From: Actinophytocola sp963729115
GTDB lineage: Bacteria > Actinomycetota > Actinomycetes > Mycobacteriales > Pseudonocardiaceae
Assembly: GCA_963729115.1 (NCBI GenBank)
Contig: CAVSMR010000024.1
Coordinates: 62,001 to 126,000 of the forward strand
Reading direction: 5' to 3'
DNA: 64,000 bases
A program made the position numbers and the translations under genes. The notes beneath the pieces are model-generated. The model saw nothing but the letters and a program-made list of their open reading frames with translations, was not told the DNA's origin and ran no database searches. This document shows, piece by piece, positions 46,798 to 56,836 of the stretch (its first letter is position 1; each line of letters begins with the position of its first letter).

Positions 46798-47354
46798 GAG
46801 GTACGGGCCCGAGCGGGCGCCGCCCTGACCCGGGTGCCCCTCCTCGGCCTCCATCGGAACGGCGCCGGGCGGAAGGGCACGGCGCATCGATTCCAGCTGG
46901 GCGCGGGCGGCCATCTGCTGGGCGAACAGCGCCGTCTGGATGCCGTGGAAGAGGCCCTCCAGCCAGCCCACCAGCTGGGCCTGGGCGATCCGCAGCTCCG
47001 CATCCGTCGGCACCGATTCATCGGTGAACGGCAGCGACAGCCGCTCCAGCTCCTCGACCAGCTCGGGCGCCAGCCCGTCCTCCAGCTCCTTGACCGAGCT
47101 GGAGTGGATCTCCTTGAGCCGGACCCGGCTCGCCTCGTCCAGAGGAGCGGACTTCACCTCCTCCAACAGCTGCTTGATCATGCTGCCGATGCGCATGACC
47201 TTCGCAGGCTGTTCGACCATGTCCGTCACGGGGGTCTCGCGGGACTCGTCGTCGTCCCCGCCACCGGAGCCGTGCTGCCGAGTGCCATGCCGTCCGGACC
47301 GACGACCAGGACGTGCGGATTCTCCTGCGACCGTTCATTCATCGGCATATCCAT
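46798..47354 (-). CDS. bpa: Bacterial proteasome activator Bpa (PafE/DUF2587); one frameshift
   Basis: About 185 residues. The conserved helical core is VTDMVEQPAKVMRIGSMIKQ, SRVRLKEIHSSSVKELEDGL, APELVEELERLSLPF and AQAQLVGWLEGLFHGIQTAL. The C-terminus is GPYL, the position of the GQYL motif with which PafE/Bpa rings dock to the 20S proteasome alpha-ring and open its gate, independently of ATP and Pup. The N-terminal 35-40 residues (MDMPMNERSQENPHVLVVGP) lie in another frame; a missing base in a G-run near 47250 would join them to DDDESRETPVTDM. ATG 47354 is used. Two parS sites lie directly upstream. Confidence 0.9.
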
Positions 47355-47441
47355 GCCGCCATTCTCTCGTACGAGGGGTCATGAAGGGTGGTGCCCCTGA
47401 GAGAAGGTGATCCACCCTTCTGGGCGGCCCCGGCTGCCGTG

Positions 47442-47455
47442 GTTTCACGTGAAAC
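47442..47455. promoter_or_regulatory. parS: parS (ParB-binding site)
   Basis: An exact GTTTCACGTGAAAC between bpa and the upstream secreted-protein gene, 14 bases from a second exact copy. Confidence 0.93.
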
Positions 47456-47469
47456 AACGGATTCCCACC

Positions 47470-47483
47470 GTTTCACGTGAAAC
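47470..47483. promoter_or_regulatory. parS: parS (ParB-binding site)
   Basis: An exact GTTTCACGTGAAAC, ten bases beyond the stop of the secreted Pro/His-rich protein gene. The two sites together form a large inverted repeat able to act as a terminator. Confidence 0.93.
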
Positions 47484-47493
47484 CACCGAAAAA

Positions 47494-48431
47494 TCAGCTC
47501 CGACGCAGCCGAAGGGCGAAGAAGGCCAGACCCAGACCCGTCAGAGCAAGGCCGGCGCCCATCGGAAGGACCCGCTCGACCGGTGCGCTCGGGGCTTCCA
47601 TGGCATAGGGACTCGCCGTTGCGGCCGATTCGCCATCCGCGCTGTCCGGTGCAGAGCGCGCCTCCTCCGTCGGGACGGGCAGGGGTCGGGAGCGGCGGCA
47701 ACGCCTCGTACGGGTGCTGGATGAGCCGGTCAGCGGCCTGGAAGCGGTGCGAGGGGGACGGCCGTGCCGGGGCCCCGTCTCTCGCATGGGGTGTGGGCGT
47801 CGAGGGCTTGTGGTGCTTCGGTGACGGGGCGCGCCGGCCGGGCCGGGGGTGCGCACGGTCGGCGTCGGGAGAGCTCGCCCCGGCGGAGCGGCCCGTGATG
47901 GCCCGGCCTCGGGTGGTACACGTCGTCGTCGCGCCCCGGGAAGGGGTACCGCGACGCGTCCGGACCGATGAAGGAAGGGTCGAACGGGTGATGCGGGCGG
48001 TGGTACCAGCGCCCGGGCCCACGAAGCCCGCCGAAGTGATGGTGCGAAGGCCCATGCGGGAAGCCCGGAACGGCGTCCGGCAGGCCGGGGAAGCGGGGCG
48101 GCAGCTCCGGGAGGTGCCCCGGGGCCCCCGGATGGCCGGAGTGACCATGGTGGCCCCGGCGCCCTCCGGCGCCCCGCCCGTCGCCCGCGCGGGGGTCGGC
48201 CGCATAGTCGTCGGAGCCGTAGCCGTCGAAGTCGTCGCCGCCGGGCCCGGCCTCTTCCTGCGCATAGTCCTCGGGCTGATCGCCCGGCCGGGCGAGCTGC
48301 GGGGGGCGGTCGACCGGTGTGGCCCGCCGATCCGCAGCCGCCGCGGAGGCGGCTCCTATCGGTACGGGCAGCACGACGGCGGCCACCAACAGACCGGTGG
48401 CAATGCGCGAACGGAAACCTGGAGCGACCAC
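47494..48431 (-). CDS. Secreted Pro/His/Gly-rich protein with C-terminal membrane anchor; frameshifted
   Basis: About 312 residues. GTG 48431 is five bases after GGGAGGGG. A Sec-type signal peptide (FRSRIATGLLVAAVVLPVPI, GAASAAAA) leads to a region rich in Gly, Pro, His and Asp (GHHGHSGHPGAPGHLPELPP, HHHFGGLRGPG, RPHHPFDP), which could bind divalent metals. After frame changes near 47880 and 47690 the end is RVLPMGAGLALTGLGLAFFA followed by LRLRRS, a hydrophobic anchor with a basic cytoplasmic tail. No LPXTG motif is clear. Family not recognised. Confidence 0.65.
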
Positions 48432-48586
48432 AGTGCCCCTCCCGTGCCGAGCCGTCGAGTGACCACCCCAGCGTCACATGTGATGAGATTCACGGCATCT
48501 CGGGCATATCGCCCGGGTTACTCGACGGGAACGCGGGAGGGGCGGGCGCGGGCGGCGCGGGCTACGGAGCGGGGCGGCCGGGGGGC

Positions 48587-49566
48587 TCAGACCGTCAGTA
48601 CGACCTTGCCGATATGCGTACTCGCCTCCACGATGCGATGCGCCTCGGCGGCCTCCGCCAGCGGGAGCGTACGGTCCACGATCGGCCGCACCTGACCGTT
48701 GCTGATCAGCGGCCAGACGTGCTCCCGTACGGCGGCGACGATGGCCGCCTTCTCGTTCAGCGGGCGGGCGCGCAGCCCGGCGCCGGTGATCGCGGCGCGC
48801 TTGGCCATCAGGGCGGCGAGATTCAGCTCCGCCTTCACCCCGCCCTGAAGCCCGATGATCGCCAGCCGTCCGCTGACCGCCAGCGCCTTGACGTTCCGCT
48901 GGAGATACTTCGCGCCGATGATGTCGAGGATGACGTCCGCGCCCTTGCCGTCGGTGGCCTTGCGGATCTCCTGGACGAAGTCCTGCTCGCGGTAGTCGAT
49001 GAGGATGTCCGCGCCCAGCTCGGCGCAGCGGGCCAGCTTCTCGGGTCCGCCCGCGGTGCACCGCCACCCGCGCGCCGACCGCCTTGGCGAGCTGGATCGC
49101 CATGGTGCCGATGCCGCTGGCGCCGCCGTGGACCAGCAGCGTCTCGCCGGGGCGCAGGTGCGCGATCATGAAGACGTTCGACCAGACCGTGCAGGTCACC
49201 TCGGGCAGCGCGGCGGCAGTAGACCAGGTCCAGGCCGTCCGGCACCGGCAGCAGCTGCCCGGCCGGGACGGCCACCTTCTCCGCGTATCCGCCGCCCGGC
49301 AGCAGCGCGCACACCTCGTCACCGACGGCCCAGCCGTGCACGCCGGGTCCGAGCTCGATGATCCGCCCCGAGCACTCCAGCCCCGGGTAGAGGGAGGACC
49401 CGGGCGGCGGATCGTAGAAGCCCTGGCGCTGGAGCAGGTCGGCGCGGTTCACAGCGCTGGCCGCGACCTCGATCAGGACCTCGCCCTCGGCGGGCGTCGG
49501 ATCGGGCACGTCCGCCCAGACAAGTGCTTCGGGGCCACCGGGCTCGGGGATAGTGATCGCTCGCAT
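48587..49566 (-). CDS. NAD(P)H:quinone oxidoreductase (zinc-less MDR, PIG3-like); frameshifted
   Basis: About 326 residues from ATG 49566 (MRAITIPEPGGPEALVWADV). Medium-chain dehydrogenase fold without zinc ligands: AASAVNRADLLQRQGFYDPP, YPGLECSGRIIELGPGVHGW, GDEVCALLPGGGYAEKVAVP, and the nucleotide loop LLVHGGASGIGTMAIQLAKA. The C-terminus is AEAAEAHRIVEASTHIGKVV. NNRADLLQRQG-type sequence and lack of a structural-zinc loop place it with TP53I3/PIG3-like quinone reductases. Frame changes near 49218, 49060 and 48845. Monocistronic. Confidence 0.88.
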
Positions 49567-50040
49567 GGGCGCGAGGCTACTCGCCGTCCGCGCACGGGGC
49601 GACGGTGCGGGGGCCGACGACTACCGCCGGGTCGGCCACCGGACCCCGCATGAAGTGCGGTTATCCGGCCGTCCGCCCTCCGGGGCGACGCCGCCGCGGA
49701 GGAATCGGGGGTCCGCGGCGGGTGCTGGACATGCCGCGGTGCACGGGGTCGGCGGGCCCGGTGCGGTGCTTCGGGCAGGGCATCTCGTCGCTCCGCCACC
49801 ACGTGCCACTCCACCGGGTGAGCACTCCGGCATTGCCCCACCACGGCTCCCCTGCCGGCGATATCAACGCTCCATGGTCAAGACGTCGGTTCGCATCTTC
49901 GCCGGTGCGGCAGAGCCCTGCCGCCGGTCGCCGATTCCTGCCGCGACTGCGGGCGCACGGGCGCCCGCATGCCGGAGCATGGGAGGCATGTCCCCTACGC
50001 AGACCGCCGCAGCGCACACCGTTCCGGGAGGGTCGGCCGG
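49567..50040. other. Intergenic region with no recognised gene
   Basis: 474 bases between the leftward quinone reductase and the rightward potassium-channel gene. Open frames on both strands are Arg/Pro-rich with no family resemblance. I see both promoters' territory but no convincing motif other than GGAGGG just before the channel start. Confidence 0.6.
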
Positions 50041-51149
50041 ATGAGTGACGCGCAGCAACCGCGCCGCGAGACCGGCAGATTCTCGGTCCTCCGCTCCCTC
50101 TGGTCCCGCACACGGACCGAGGCCAAGGACGACACCGAGGCCGGCCGCTCCATCGTCCTGCCCGCCCAGGGCATGGCACCGCCGCTCCAACAGGTCCTGC
50201 GACGGCTGGTCATGGCGCTCGGGGTACTGGCCGTCACGACGCTGCTCGTCTGGTCCGACCGCGACGGATACCGCGACAACGCCCATCAGCAGGTCGATTT
50301 TCTCGGCGCGGCCTACTACGCGACCGTCACCCTCTCGACCACCGGCTACGGCGACATCACCCCGGTCAGCGACAGCGCACGGCTGATCAACATCCTGGTC
50401 ATCACACCGCTCCGCGTACTGTTCCTGATCATCTTGGTCGGCACCACGCTCGAAGTCCTCACCGCACGCACCCGGCACCAGGTACGCATTCACCGTTGGA
50501 GATCCCGTATGCGAGATCACGTCGTCGTCATCGGCTACGGGACGAAGGGCCGCCACGCCATCGAGACCCTGATCGTCCAGGGCATCTCCAAAGAGAAGAT
50601 CGTCATCGTCGACCCCCAGCAGACGGTCGTGGACGCCGCCAGCAGCGACGGTTTCGTGGGCGTGCACGGAGACGCCACCCGCTCCGACACGCTCACCCGA
50701 GCCGAGTTGCAGCGCGCCGCGCGCGTGGTCGTGGCGACCCAGCGCGACGACACCGCCGCCCTGGTCACCCTGACGGCACGGCAGCTCAACAAGCACGCCT
50801 CCATCGTGGTGGCGGTCCGGGAGGACGAGAACGTACCGCTGCTGAAGCAGAGCGGCGCCGACCTGGTCATCACGAGTTCGAGCGCGGCGGGCCGGCTGCT
50901 CGGTATGTCCATGGCCAGCCCGAACGTCGGCACGATCCTGGAGGATCTGCTGACCTACGGGAACGGTCTGGATCTCGACGAGCGGCCGGTGACGAGGAGC
51001 GAGGCGGGCCGCTCCCCCGCGAGCTGGAGGATCTGGTGGTGGCGGTCGTACGGGGTCACCGGGTGCTGAACTACACCGACCCGCAGGCCGCCACGCTCGA
51101 ACTCACCGACCGTGTGATCACCATCAGGCAGGCGGTACCGAGCAGCTGA
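50041..51149 (+). CDS. Potassium channel with RCK/TrkA-N domain; one frameshift
   Basis: About 369 residues from ATG 50041 (MSDAQQPRRETG), GGAGGG eight bases upstream. A two-helix pore: LVMALGVLAVTTLLVW, the pore loop ATVTLSTTGYGDITPVSD with the TTGYGD selectivity filter, and the second helix LRVLFLIILVGTTLEVL. The cytoplasmic RCK domain starts DHVVVIGYGTKGRHAIETLI (Rossmann GxGxxG) and includes GVHGDATRSDTL and ADLVITSSSAAGRLLG. A C-terminal TrkA-C-like region follows, entered through a frame change near 51010. It would carry K+ under nucleotide control. The next gene converges on it. Confidence 0.9.
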
Positions 51150-51226
51150 CGGGGGAGCAGCGGACGGGAACGCCTGGCGGACCGCCGGCTGAGGGGGCGG
51201 GCGGCCGCCTGGCGCACGGGGTCGTC

Positions 51227-52955
51227 CTACGCGCCCCCGGGGGCGGTCCAGCCCGTCGACGAAACCGGTGACCAGCCCGCTGACCAGGGCAGTTCCAGGA
51301 GTTCGAGCTCGGTGCCGCGCTCCGCGCCACCGGGCGGGACGACGGCCAGCGCATCGGCGGCGGCGATCCCGCGCAGCATGGCAGGGCCGTGGAAGTGCAG
51401 CGGCGCCGCCGTCAGACCGTGCCGTTCGTCCTCGCGGTACGCCACCGGAACGAGCCGGGTGTCCTGCGGGTGCCCATGGACCGCGGCGGCCAGCGGCGTA
51501 CGGTACGGCGCGGCAGGAGGGCGGGCGGCGAGCGTACGGAGCAGCGGTTCGGCGAGCGTGACCAGGCCGGAGACGGCGGCGAGGGGGTTGCCGGGCAGGC
51601 CGACCAGAGATGCCGGTCCGGGGCCAGCCGGGCGAGCAGCATGGGGTGCCCGGGGCGTACCGCCACACCGTCCACCAGCAGCTCGGCGCCAGCCGGCGCA
51701 GGGTCGGGTGCACATGGTCGACCGGGACCCGACGGCCGTACCGCCCGTGGTGATCACCACGTCGGCGGTCGGACTGCGCGAGGGCGGCGTACAGGGTGTC
51801 GGCGTCGTCGGCGAGATGGCGCGGCGCGGGCGACCTCGACGCCCAGCGCATGCAGCCAGGGGGCGAGCATCGGGCCGAGCGCGTCCCGGATCCGGCCGTC
51901 CTGGGGCAGGCCGTGGTCCAGCAACTCGTCGCCCAGGACCAGAACTTCGGCACGGGGCCGGCGGTACGGCGGTCAGCTCGTCGTAGCCGGCCGCGGCGGC
52001 CAGGCCGAGAACGGCGGGGGTCACCAGGGCGCCGGCGGGCAGCAGTTGGTCGCCGCGGCGGCACTCCTGGCCCCGGGGCCGGATGTCCTGGCCGGGCGGC
52101 GCGGGCGCGGTGCGTACAGGCGACGGCCGCCGTCGCTCAGCTCACGGACCTCGCCGTGCTCGCTGCGCAGCACGGCGGTGGCGCCGGGCGGGATGCGCGC
52201 GCCGGTGGCGATGCGGAGGGCATGGCCGTCGTGCAGCACCTCGGTAGGCGCATGACCGGCAAGGATTCCGGCGGGGGGCCGGCCTCGGGCGCACCGGCGG
52301 GGTGGTCGAGCCGCCAGGGGCCTGGGCCGGACACCGCCCAGCCGTCCATCGCCGAGGTGTCGAACGACGGCAGGTCGGTGAGCGCCGTGAGGGGCGCGGC
52401 GAGCGTTCGGCCGAGCGCGTCACCGAGCGCCGAGGTCTCGGGCGCGGGCGGGCCGGGTACGGCGCGCTCGGCGATGTCCCGGGCGATGTGCCAGGGGAGG
52501 GCGGCAGGGGTGGGCCGGGGACCGGAGGCGGTGGGGGCCGGTGAGTCTTCGGGGCCGGAAGGGGCGGAGGGGCCGGGGTGCCCGGGAGGCCTGGAGGCGC
52601 TGGAGGAGCAGAGGTGCTGGAGTTGCTGTTCCCGCAGGCTGCGGGGTCGTCCAGGGAGAAGGGGTCGTCCGGCGTGTAGGGGACGTCGCCGCCACCTCCG
52701 GGGGTGGAGGAGCGGGGTGCCGCCGTCTCACCGGTGGCGTACGGCACCCGCACGGTCGTGGGCTCGGCCCCGGCCCCGGTTTCGGGCCGTACGCGCATCG
52801 GTGCGGCCGCGTTGGCCAGCGCGGCGCCTCGTCGAGCGGATCGCCACGTCCCTCGCCCGCCGGCTCGCCCCAGGTCGGGCCCGCCGTCCGCCCGTGCCGC
52901 CGGGCTCCCCGCCGAACGCGCCGTCGTACTCGCCGTCGAACTCGCCGTCGGTCAT
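51227..52955 (-). CDS. moeA: Molybdopterin molybdotransferase (MoeA-like); frameshifted
   Basis: About 570 residues including an unusual acidic/Gly-rich and then Pro-rich N-terminal extension of about 130 residues (MTDGEFDGEYDGAFGGEPGG onward). The MoeA core is recognisable across frames: SAMDGWAVSGPGPW, HALRIATGARIPPGATAVLR, GALVTPAVLGLAAAAGYDEL, VVITTGGTAVG and VGLPGNPLAAVSGLVTLAEP. It inserts molybdate into adenylated molybdopterin. ATG 52955 overlaps the stop of the upstream mobA-like gene by four bases (ATGA), so the pair is translationally coupled. Frame changes are frequent (near 51610, 51690, 51735, 51835, 51965, 52065, 52235, 52350 and 52800). The C-terminus is uncertain; one frame ends at a TAG near 51227. 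Confidence 0.8.
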
Positions 52956-53965
52956 TCCGCGGGCTTCGTTTCGGCACCCGTGACGTCGGCGTCCGCCGCG
53001 CCCTCGGCCGCCCAGCGGTTGGCCAGCGCGGCGGCCCGGTCGGTCAGTTCCTGCACGTCACGGCCCGTTGGCCGGCCGCATAGCCGATCAGGAAGGTGGT
53101 CAGCGGCGCGGCGGGCCGGGCCACGCCGTGCGCCGCGTCCCGCGCGAGGTCGAGAAGCGCGCCGTGTCGACATCGAGCTCGATGCCCAGTTCGGCCTTGA
53201 CTGCGGTGATCCATTCGTCCAACACGTTGCCATGCTCCCTGATCCGGGCGCGTGCCGCGCTGATGTCTTCCCAGGTGTCGCAGTCGAAGGATGCCGTGGT
53301 CGTGGCGTCCGGGACCCGTTCGAGCACCAACCCGGCCATCAGCGGCCGCAGCGGCAGACCGGCCAGGGCTGCCGTGCTCGGCCCGCACCGCGCCAGTCAC
53401 GGCGCGCGGCTCGGCCCGTAGGCGGCCACGCGGCGCAGCCGCAGGCTCGGGCATGCGCCGCCGCAGCGGTAGGCCGGGCAGCGCGCCGACCCCGTGCGGA
53501 GCAGGGCCAGTCGCGCCGGAGCGCACGGCGCGCGTAGGCCGGCGACCATGCGGCATGGAACCGCCGTCCGGCAGCACGGCGCCGTCCGTTCGCGTCGCCG
53601 CGGCGAGGAGGCACCGTACGGTCGCTGCGCGCAGGAACGGGCAGGTCGGCGGAGAGGACGAGCACGCGTCGGGGCGGCGGTGTGCCGCAGGCCCGCGTCC
53701 AGTGCGGCGAGCGGGCCGCCGCCCGGCGGGTCCTCCAGGGCGTGGACGCACGGCGCGCGGTGGCCGGGCGGCGCGGGCCGACGACGACGGTGGTCGCCGC
53801 GTCGGCACAGGCGGCGAGCACCCGGTCCAGCAGCGGACGGCCGCCGACGGACAGGGCGGGCTTGTCCGCCCCGCCGAGCCGCCGGGCCGCGCCTCCGGCC
53901 AGCACGATGGTGTCGTAGTCGGTGCGGTCGTCCACGCTTGGGTTCGCCGGGGAGAACGGGATCAC
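52952..53965 (-). CDS. MobA-like NTP transferase fused to a DUF6457 domain; frameshifted
   Basis: About 338 residues. The N-terminal domain carries the MobA nucleotidyltransferase signature IVLAGGAARRLGGADKPALS, then GRPLLDRVLAACADAATTVV, DPPGGGPLAALDAGLRH, LVLSADLPFLRAATV and later SFDCDTWEDISAAR. MobA adds GMP to molybdopterin. The C-terminal domain (LDEWITAVKAELGIELDVDT, LTTFLIGYAAGQ, LANRWAAEGA) is DUF6457, of unknown role. The start is uncertain: GTG 53965 or GTG 53935. The stop overlaps the moeA start. Frame changes lie near 53155, 53390, 53450-53560, 53660 and 53770. It follows the second bkd operon by about 135 bases. Confidence 0.75.
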
Positions 53966-54100
53966 ACCGCTGTCCCGGGGCGCGGCCGATGTCAGCTCGG
54001 GCCGCGCGCCCGGGCCGCCACGGGTGGGCGGCGCCGTTCTCCAGCCGTGGCGGCTGCGACGGGATCGGCGGACCGGACGGTGTGCAGGCCTCACGCTCCG

Positions 54101-55785
54101 TCACAGCGTCCGGAGCAGCACCGCGGGCTGCTCCACGCAGTCGGCGACGAACCGCAGGAAACCGCCGGCCGTGCCGCCGTCGCACACCCGGTGATCGAAG
54201 GTGAACGAGAGCTGGACGACCTGCCGGACCGCCAACTCGCCTCCGTGCACCCACGGTTTCGGCGATCATCCGGCCGACGCCGAGCATGGCCGCCTCGGGG
54301 TGGTTGATGATCGGCGTGGAGCCGTCCACGCCGAACACGCCGTAGTTGTTGAGCGTGAAGGTGCCGCCGGTCAGCTCGGCGGGGGAGAGCGTGCCCGGCC
54401 CGGGCGGCCTCGGTGAGCCGGGCGATCTCGGCCGCGAGCTCGCTCGGCGTCCAGGGTGTGCGCGTCCCGCACCACCGGCACGACCAGGCCGCGGTCGGTC
54501 TGCGCGGCGAAGCCCAGGTGGACCGCGGGCAGCCGGACGATCTCCCGGGCCTCGGTGTCGACGGTGGAGTTGAGCTCGGGGAACCGTGCGAGCGCCGCCG
54601 TGCAGATGCGGGCCAGCAGCGCGAGCAGCGACACCTTCGGGGCGCCCGGCGGCGTTCATCGCCCTCGGGCGGCGAGCAGTTCGGTGGCATCGGCTTCGAC
54701 CCAGCAGGTGGCGTCGGGAATCTCCCGACGGCTGCGGCTGAGCTTCTCGGCGACCGCGCCGCGCATCCCCCGCAGCGGGATCCGCTCCTCGCCCGCCGCG
54801 GCACCCGCTCGCGTGGCCCGGTGGCCTGACGCACCGCCGGTCCGGCCCCCGCCACACCCGTCACACCGGCGCCGAGCGTCCGGTCGCACTGCCCACCCCA
54901 TGGGCACCAGCCGTGGCGACCGCCCCGGCGGCCCCCATCGTCTCCCGCTCCTGCCGGGCCCGGATCGCGCACTCGACGTCCGTACGGAGGATCAGCCCGT
55001 CCCGCCCGGACCCCGTCAGCTCCCGCAGATCCAGCCCGTTTTCCCGCGCCATCCGACGCACCAGCGGGGAGATGACCGCCACCGTGCGACTCCGGCATCC
55101 ACCGCACCCGGGCCGGCCGAGCCGTTCGCCCCGCCGTCCTGGCCGATCCGTCCACCCCCGTGGCCCCGGCTGCTCCAGTGGCACCGACTGCCCCAACAGT
55201 CGCCGCCCCGGCCTCAGCCACCCCTGTGCCACCGGGCGCACCGTCGACCCCGCCGGTCCCGGCCGAACCGTCCGCCGTCTCTCCGGGCCGCCGCGGCACT
55301 CCCGCCATGGGCCCCGCGCCGCTCCCCGGCCGGATCCGGCGCCGCCGCGCGGCCGCCGCGCTCGTGCCGTAGCCGACGAGCACATTGCCGGACCCGGCAT
55401 CCTCCGGGCCCTCCGCGGCCGGACCGGAGGCCCCACCGGAAGGCGGCGCCGAAGCCCCGGCATCGGGTGCACCGCCGGGCGCACCTGCCCCGGCGCCCGG
55501 CCCCGTCCCGGGGCCGAGCCCCGCCAGATCATCGGGCACGGCCCCCACCGCGACCGTCACCAGCGGTGCCCCCACCGGGACTTCTTCGCCCTCCTCGCCG
55601 AAGCGGGCGGTCACCACGCCCCCGTACGGGCAGGGCACCTCCACCATCGCCTTGGCGGTCTCGACCTCCACGACCGGCTGGTCGACGGCGACCACCTCGC
55701 CGACCTCGACCATCCAGCGCACGATCGTCGCCTCGGTCAGGCCCTCGCCCAGGTCGGGCAGGGTGAATTCGCGGACCGCGGCCAT
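54101..55785 (-). CDS. bkdC: Branched-chain keto-acid dehydrogenase E2, second operon; frameshifted
   Basis: About 560 residues; ATG 55785 shares a base with the E1beta stop (TGATG). Lipoyl domain with LPDLGEGLTEATIVRWMVEV and the lipoylated Lys in VVEVETAKAMVEVPCPYGG, a long Gly/Ala-rich linker (about 90-240), an E1/E3-binding domain (ISPLVRRMARENGLDLRELT, GSGRDGLILRTDVE), and the acyltransferase domain (IPLRGMRGAVAEKLSRSRRE, FTLNNYGVFGVDGSTPIINH, FTFDHRVCDGGTAGGFLRFV with the active His). It is more divergent and longer in its linkers than the E2 at 36591. Frame changes near 55080, 54840, 54650, 54450, 54400 and 54255. The stop TGA is at 54101-54103. Confidence 0.9.
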
Positions 55786-56836
55786 CACTCACCGCGTCCC
55801 TCGGTCCAGTCCGACTCCCACTGGAGGCGGGCGACGGCGTCCAGAACCCGGTCCACGCCCGGCAGATGGTGCCGCTCCAGCATCGGCGGCGGATACGGGA
55901 TGTCGAAGCCGGCGACACGCAGGACCGGCGCCTCCAGGTGGTGGAAGCAGCGCTCGGTGATCCGTGCGGCGATCTCACCGCCGGGCCCGCCGAACCCGTG
56001 GGACTCGTGCGACGACCACGGCCCGCCCGGTCCGCCGCACCGACGCGCAGACCGTCTCGTCGTCGAACGGCACCAGCGAGCGCAGGTCGACCACCTCCAG
56101 GTCCCAGCCCTCGGCGCGGGCGGCCTCGGCGGCCTCCATGCAGACCGGGAGCGACGGGCCGTAGGTGATCAGCGTGGCGCGCTGCCGCGGCGCCGGACCG
56201 CGGCCCGGCCCGAGCGGCGCGACCCGGTGCGGCGCGTCGGGCGACCAGTCGGCCTTGGACCAGTACAGCCGCTTGGGCTCCAGGAAGACCACCGGGTCGT
56301 CGGAGGCGATCGCCGCGCGCAGCAGCCCGTAGGCGTCCGTCGACGGTCGCCGGGGTGACGACGTGCAGCCCGGGGGTGGCCAGGTAGTACGCCTCGGAGG
56401 AGTCGCTGTGGTGCTCGACCCCGCCGATGCCGCCGCCGTACGGGACGCGGATCGGTCAGCGGCATCGGCAGCGCGCCCCGGGTGCGGTTGCGCATCTTGG
56501 CGACATGGCTGATCCAGCTGCTCGAACGCCGGGTAGGCGAAGGCGTCGAACTGCATCTCGACCACGGGCCGCAGCCCGTACATCGCCATGCCGACGGCGG
56601 TGCCGAGGATGCCGGCCTCGGCCAGCGGGGTGTCCGGTGCAGCGGTCCTCGCCGAACTCCTTGGCGAGGCCGTCGGTCACCCGGAAGACGCCGCCGAGCG
56701 TGCCGACGTCCTCGCCGAGGACGTGGACCGGTCGGGTCCTCGGCCATCGCGTCGCGCAGCGCGCGGCTCAGCGCCTGCGCCATGGTGGCCGGCTTGCGCG
56801 CGGTCGCCGCGGCGGTGGCCGTCAGCGGCTGCTCAT
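55785..56836 (-). CDS. bkdB: Branched-chain keto-acid dehydrogenase E1 beta subunit, second operon; frameshifted
   Basis: About 350 residues. Family frame TATAAATARKPATMAQALSR preceded by ATG 56836, which overlaps the E1alpha stop (ATGA) but needs one missing C restored to stay open; ATG 56783 is the conservative alternative. Motifs: GEDVGTLGGVFRVTDGLAKE, LAEAGILGTAVGMAMYGLRP, MQFDAFAYPAFEQLISHVAK, RVPYGGGIGGVEHHSDSSEA, LEVVDLRSLVPFDDETVCAS and VHESHGFGGPGGEIAARITE. Middle gene of the tightly coupled E1alpha-E1beta-E2 unit. Frame changes near 56005, 56345, 56450, 56515, 56635 and 56730. Confidence 0.92.

Noticed and set aside
49567..50040. Small open frames in the gap before the potassium channel
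   Set aside because: Arg/Pro-rich translations on both strands, no ribosome site, no family match.
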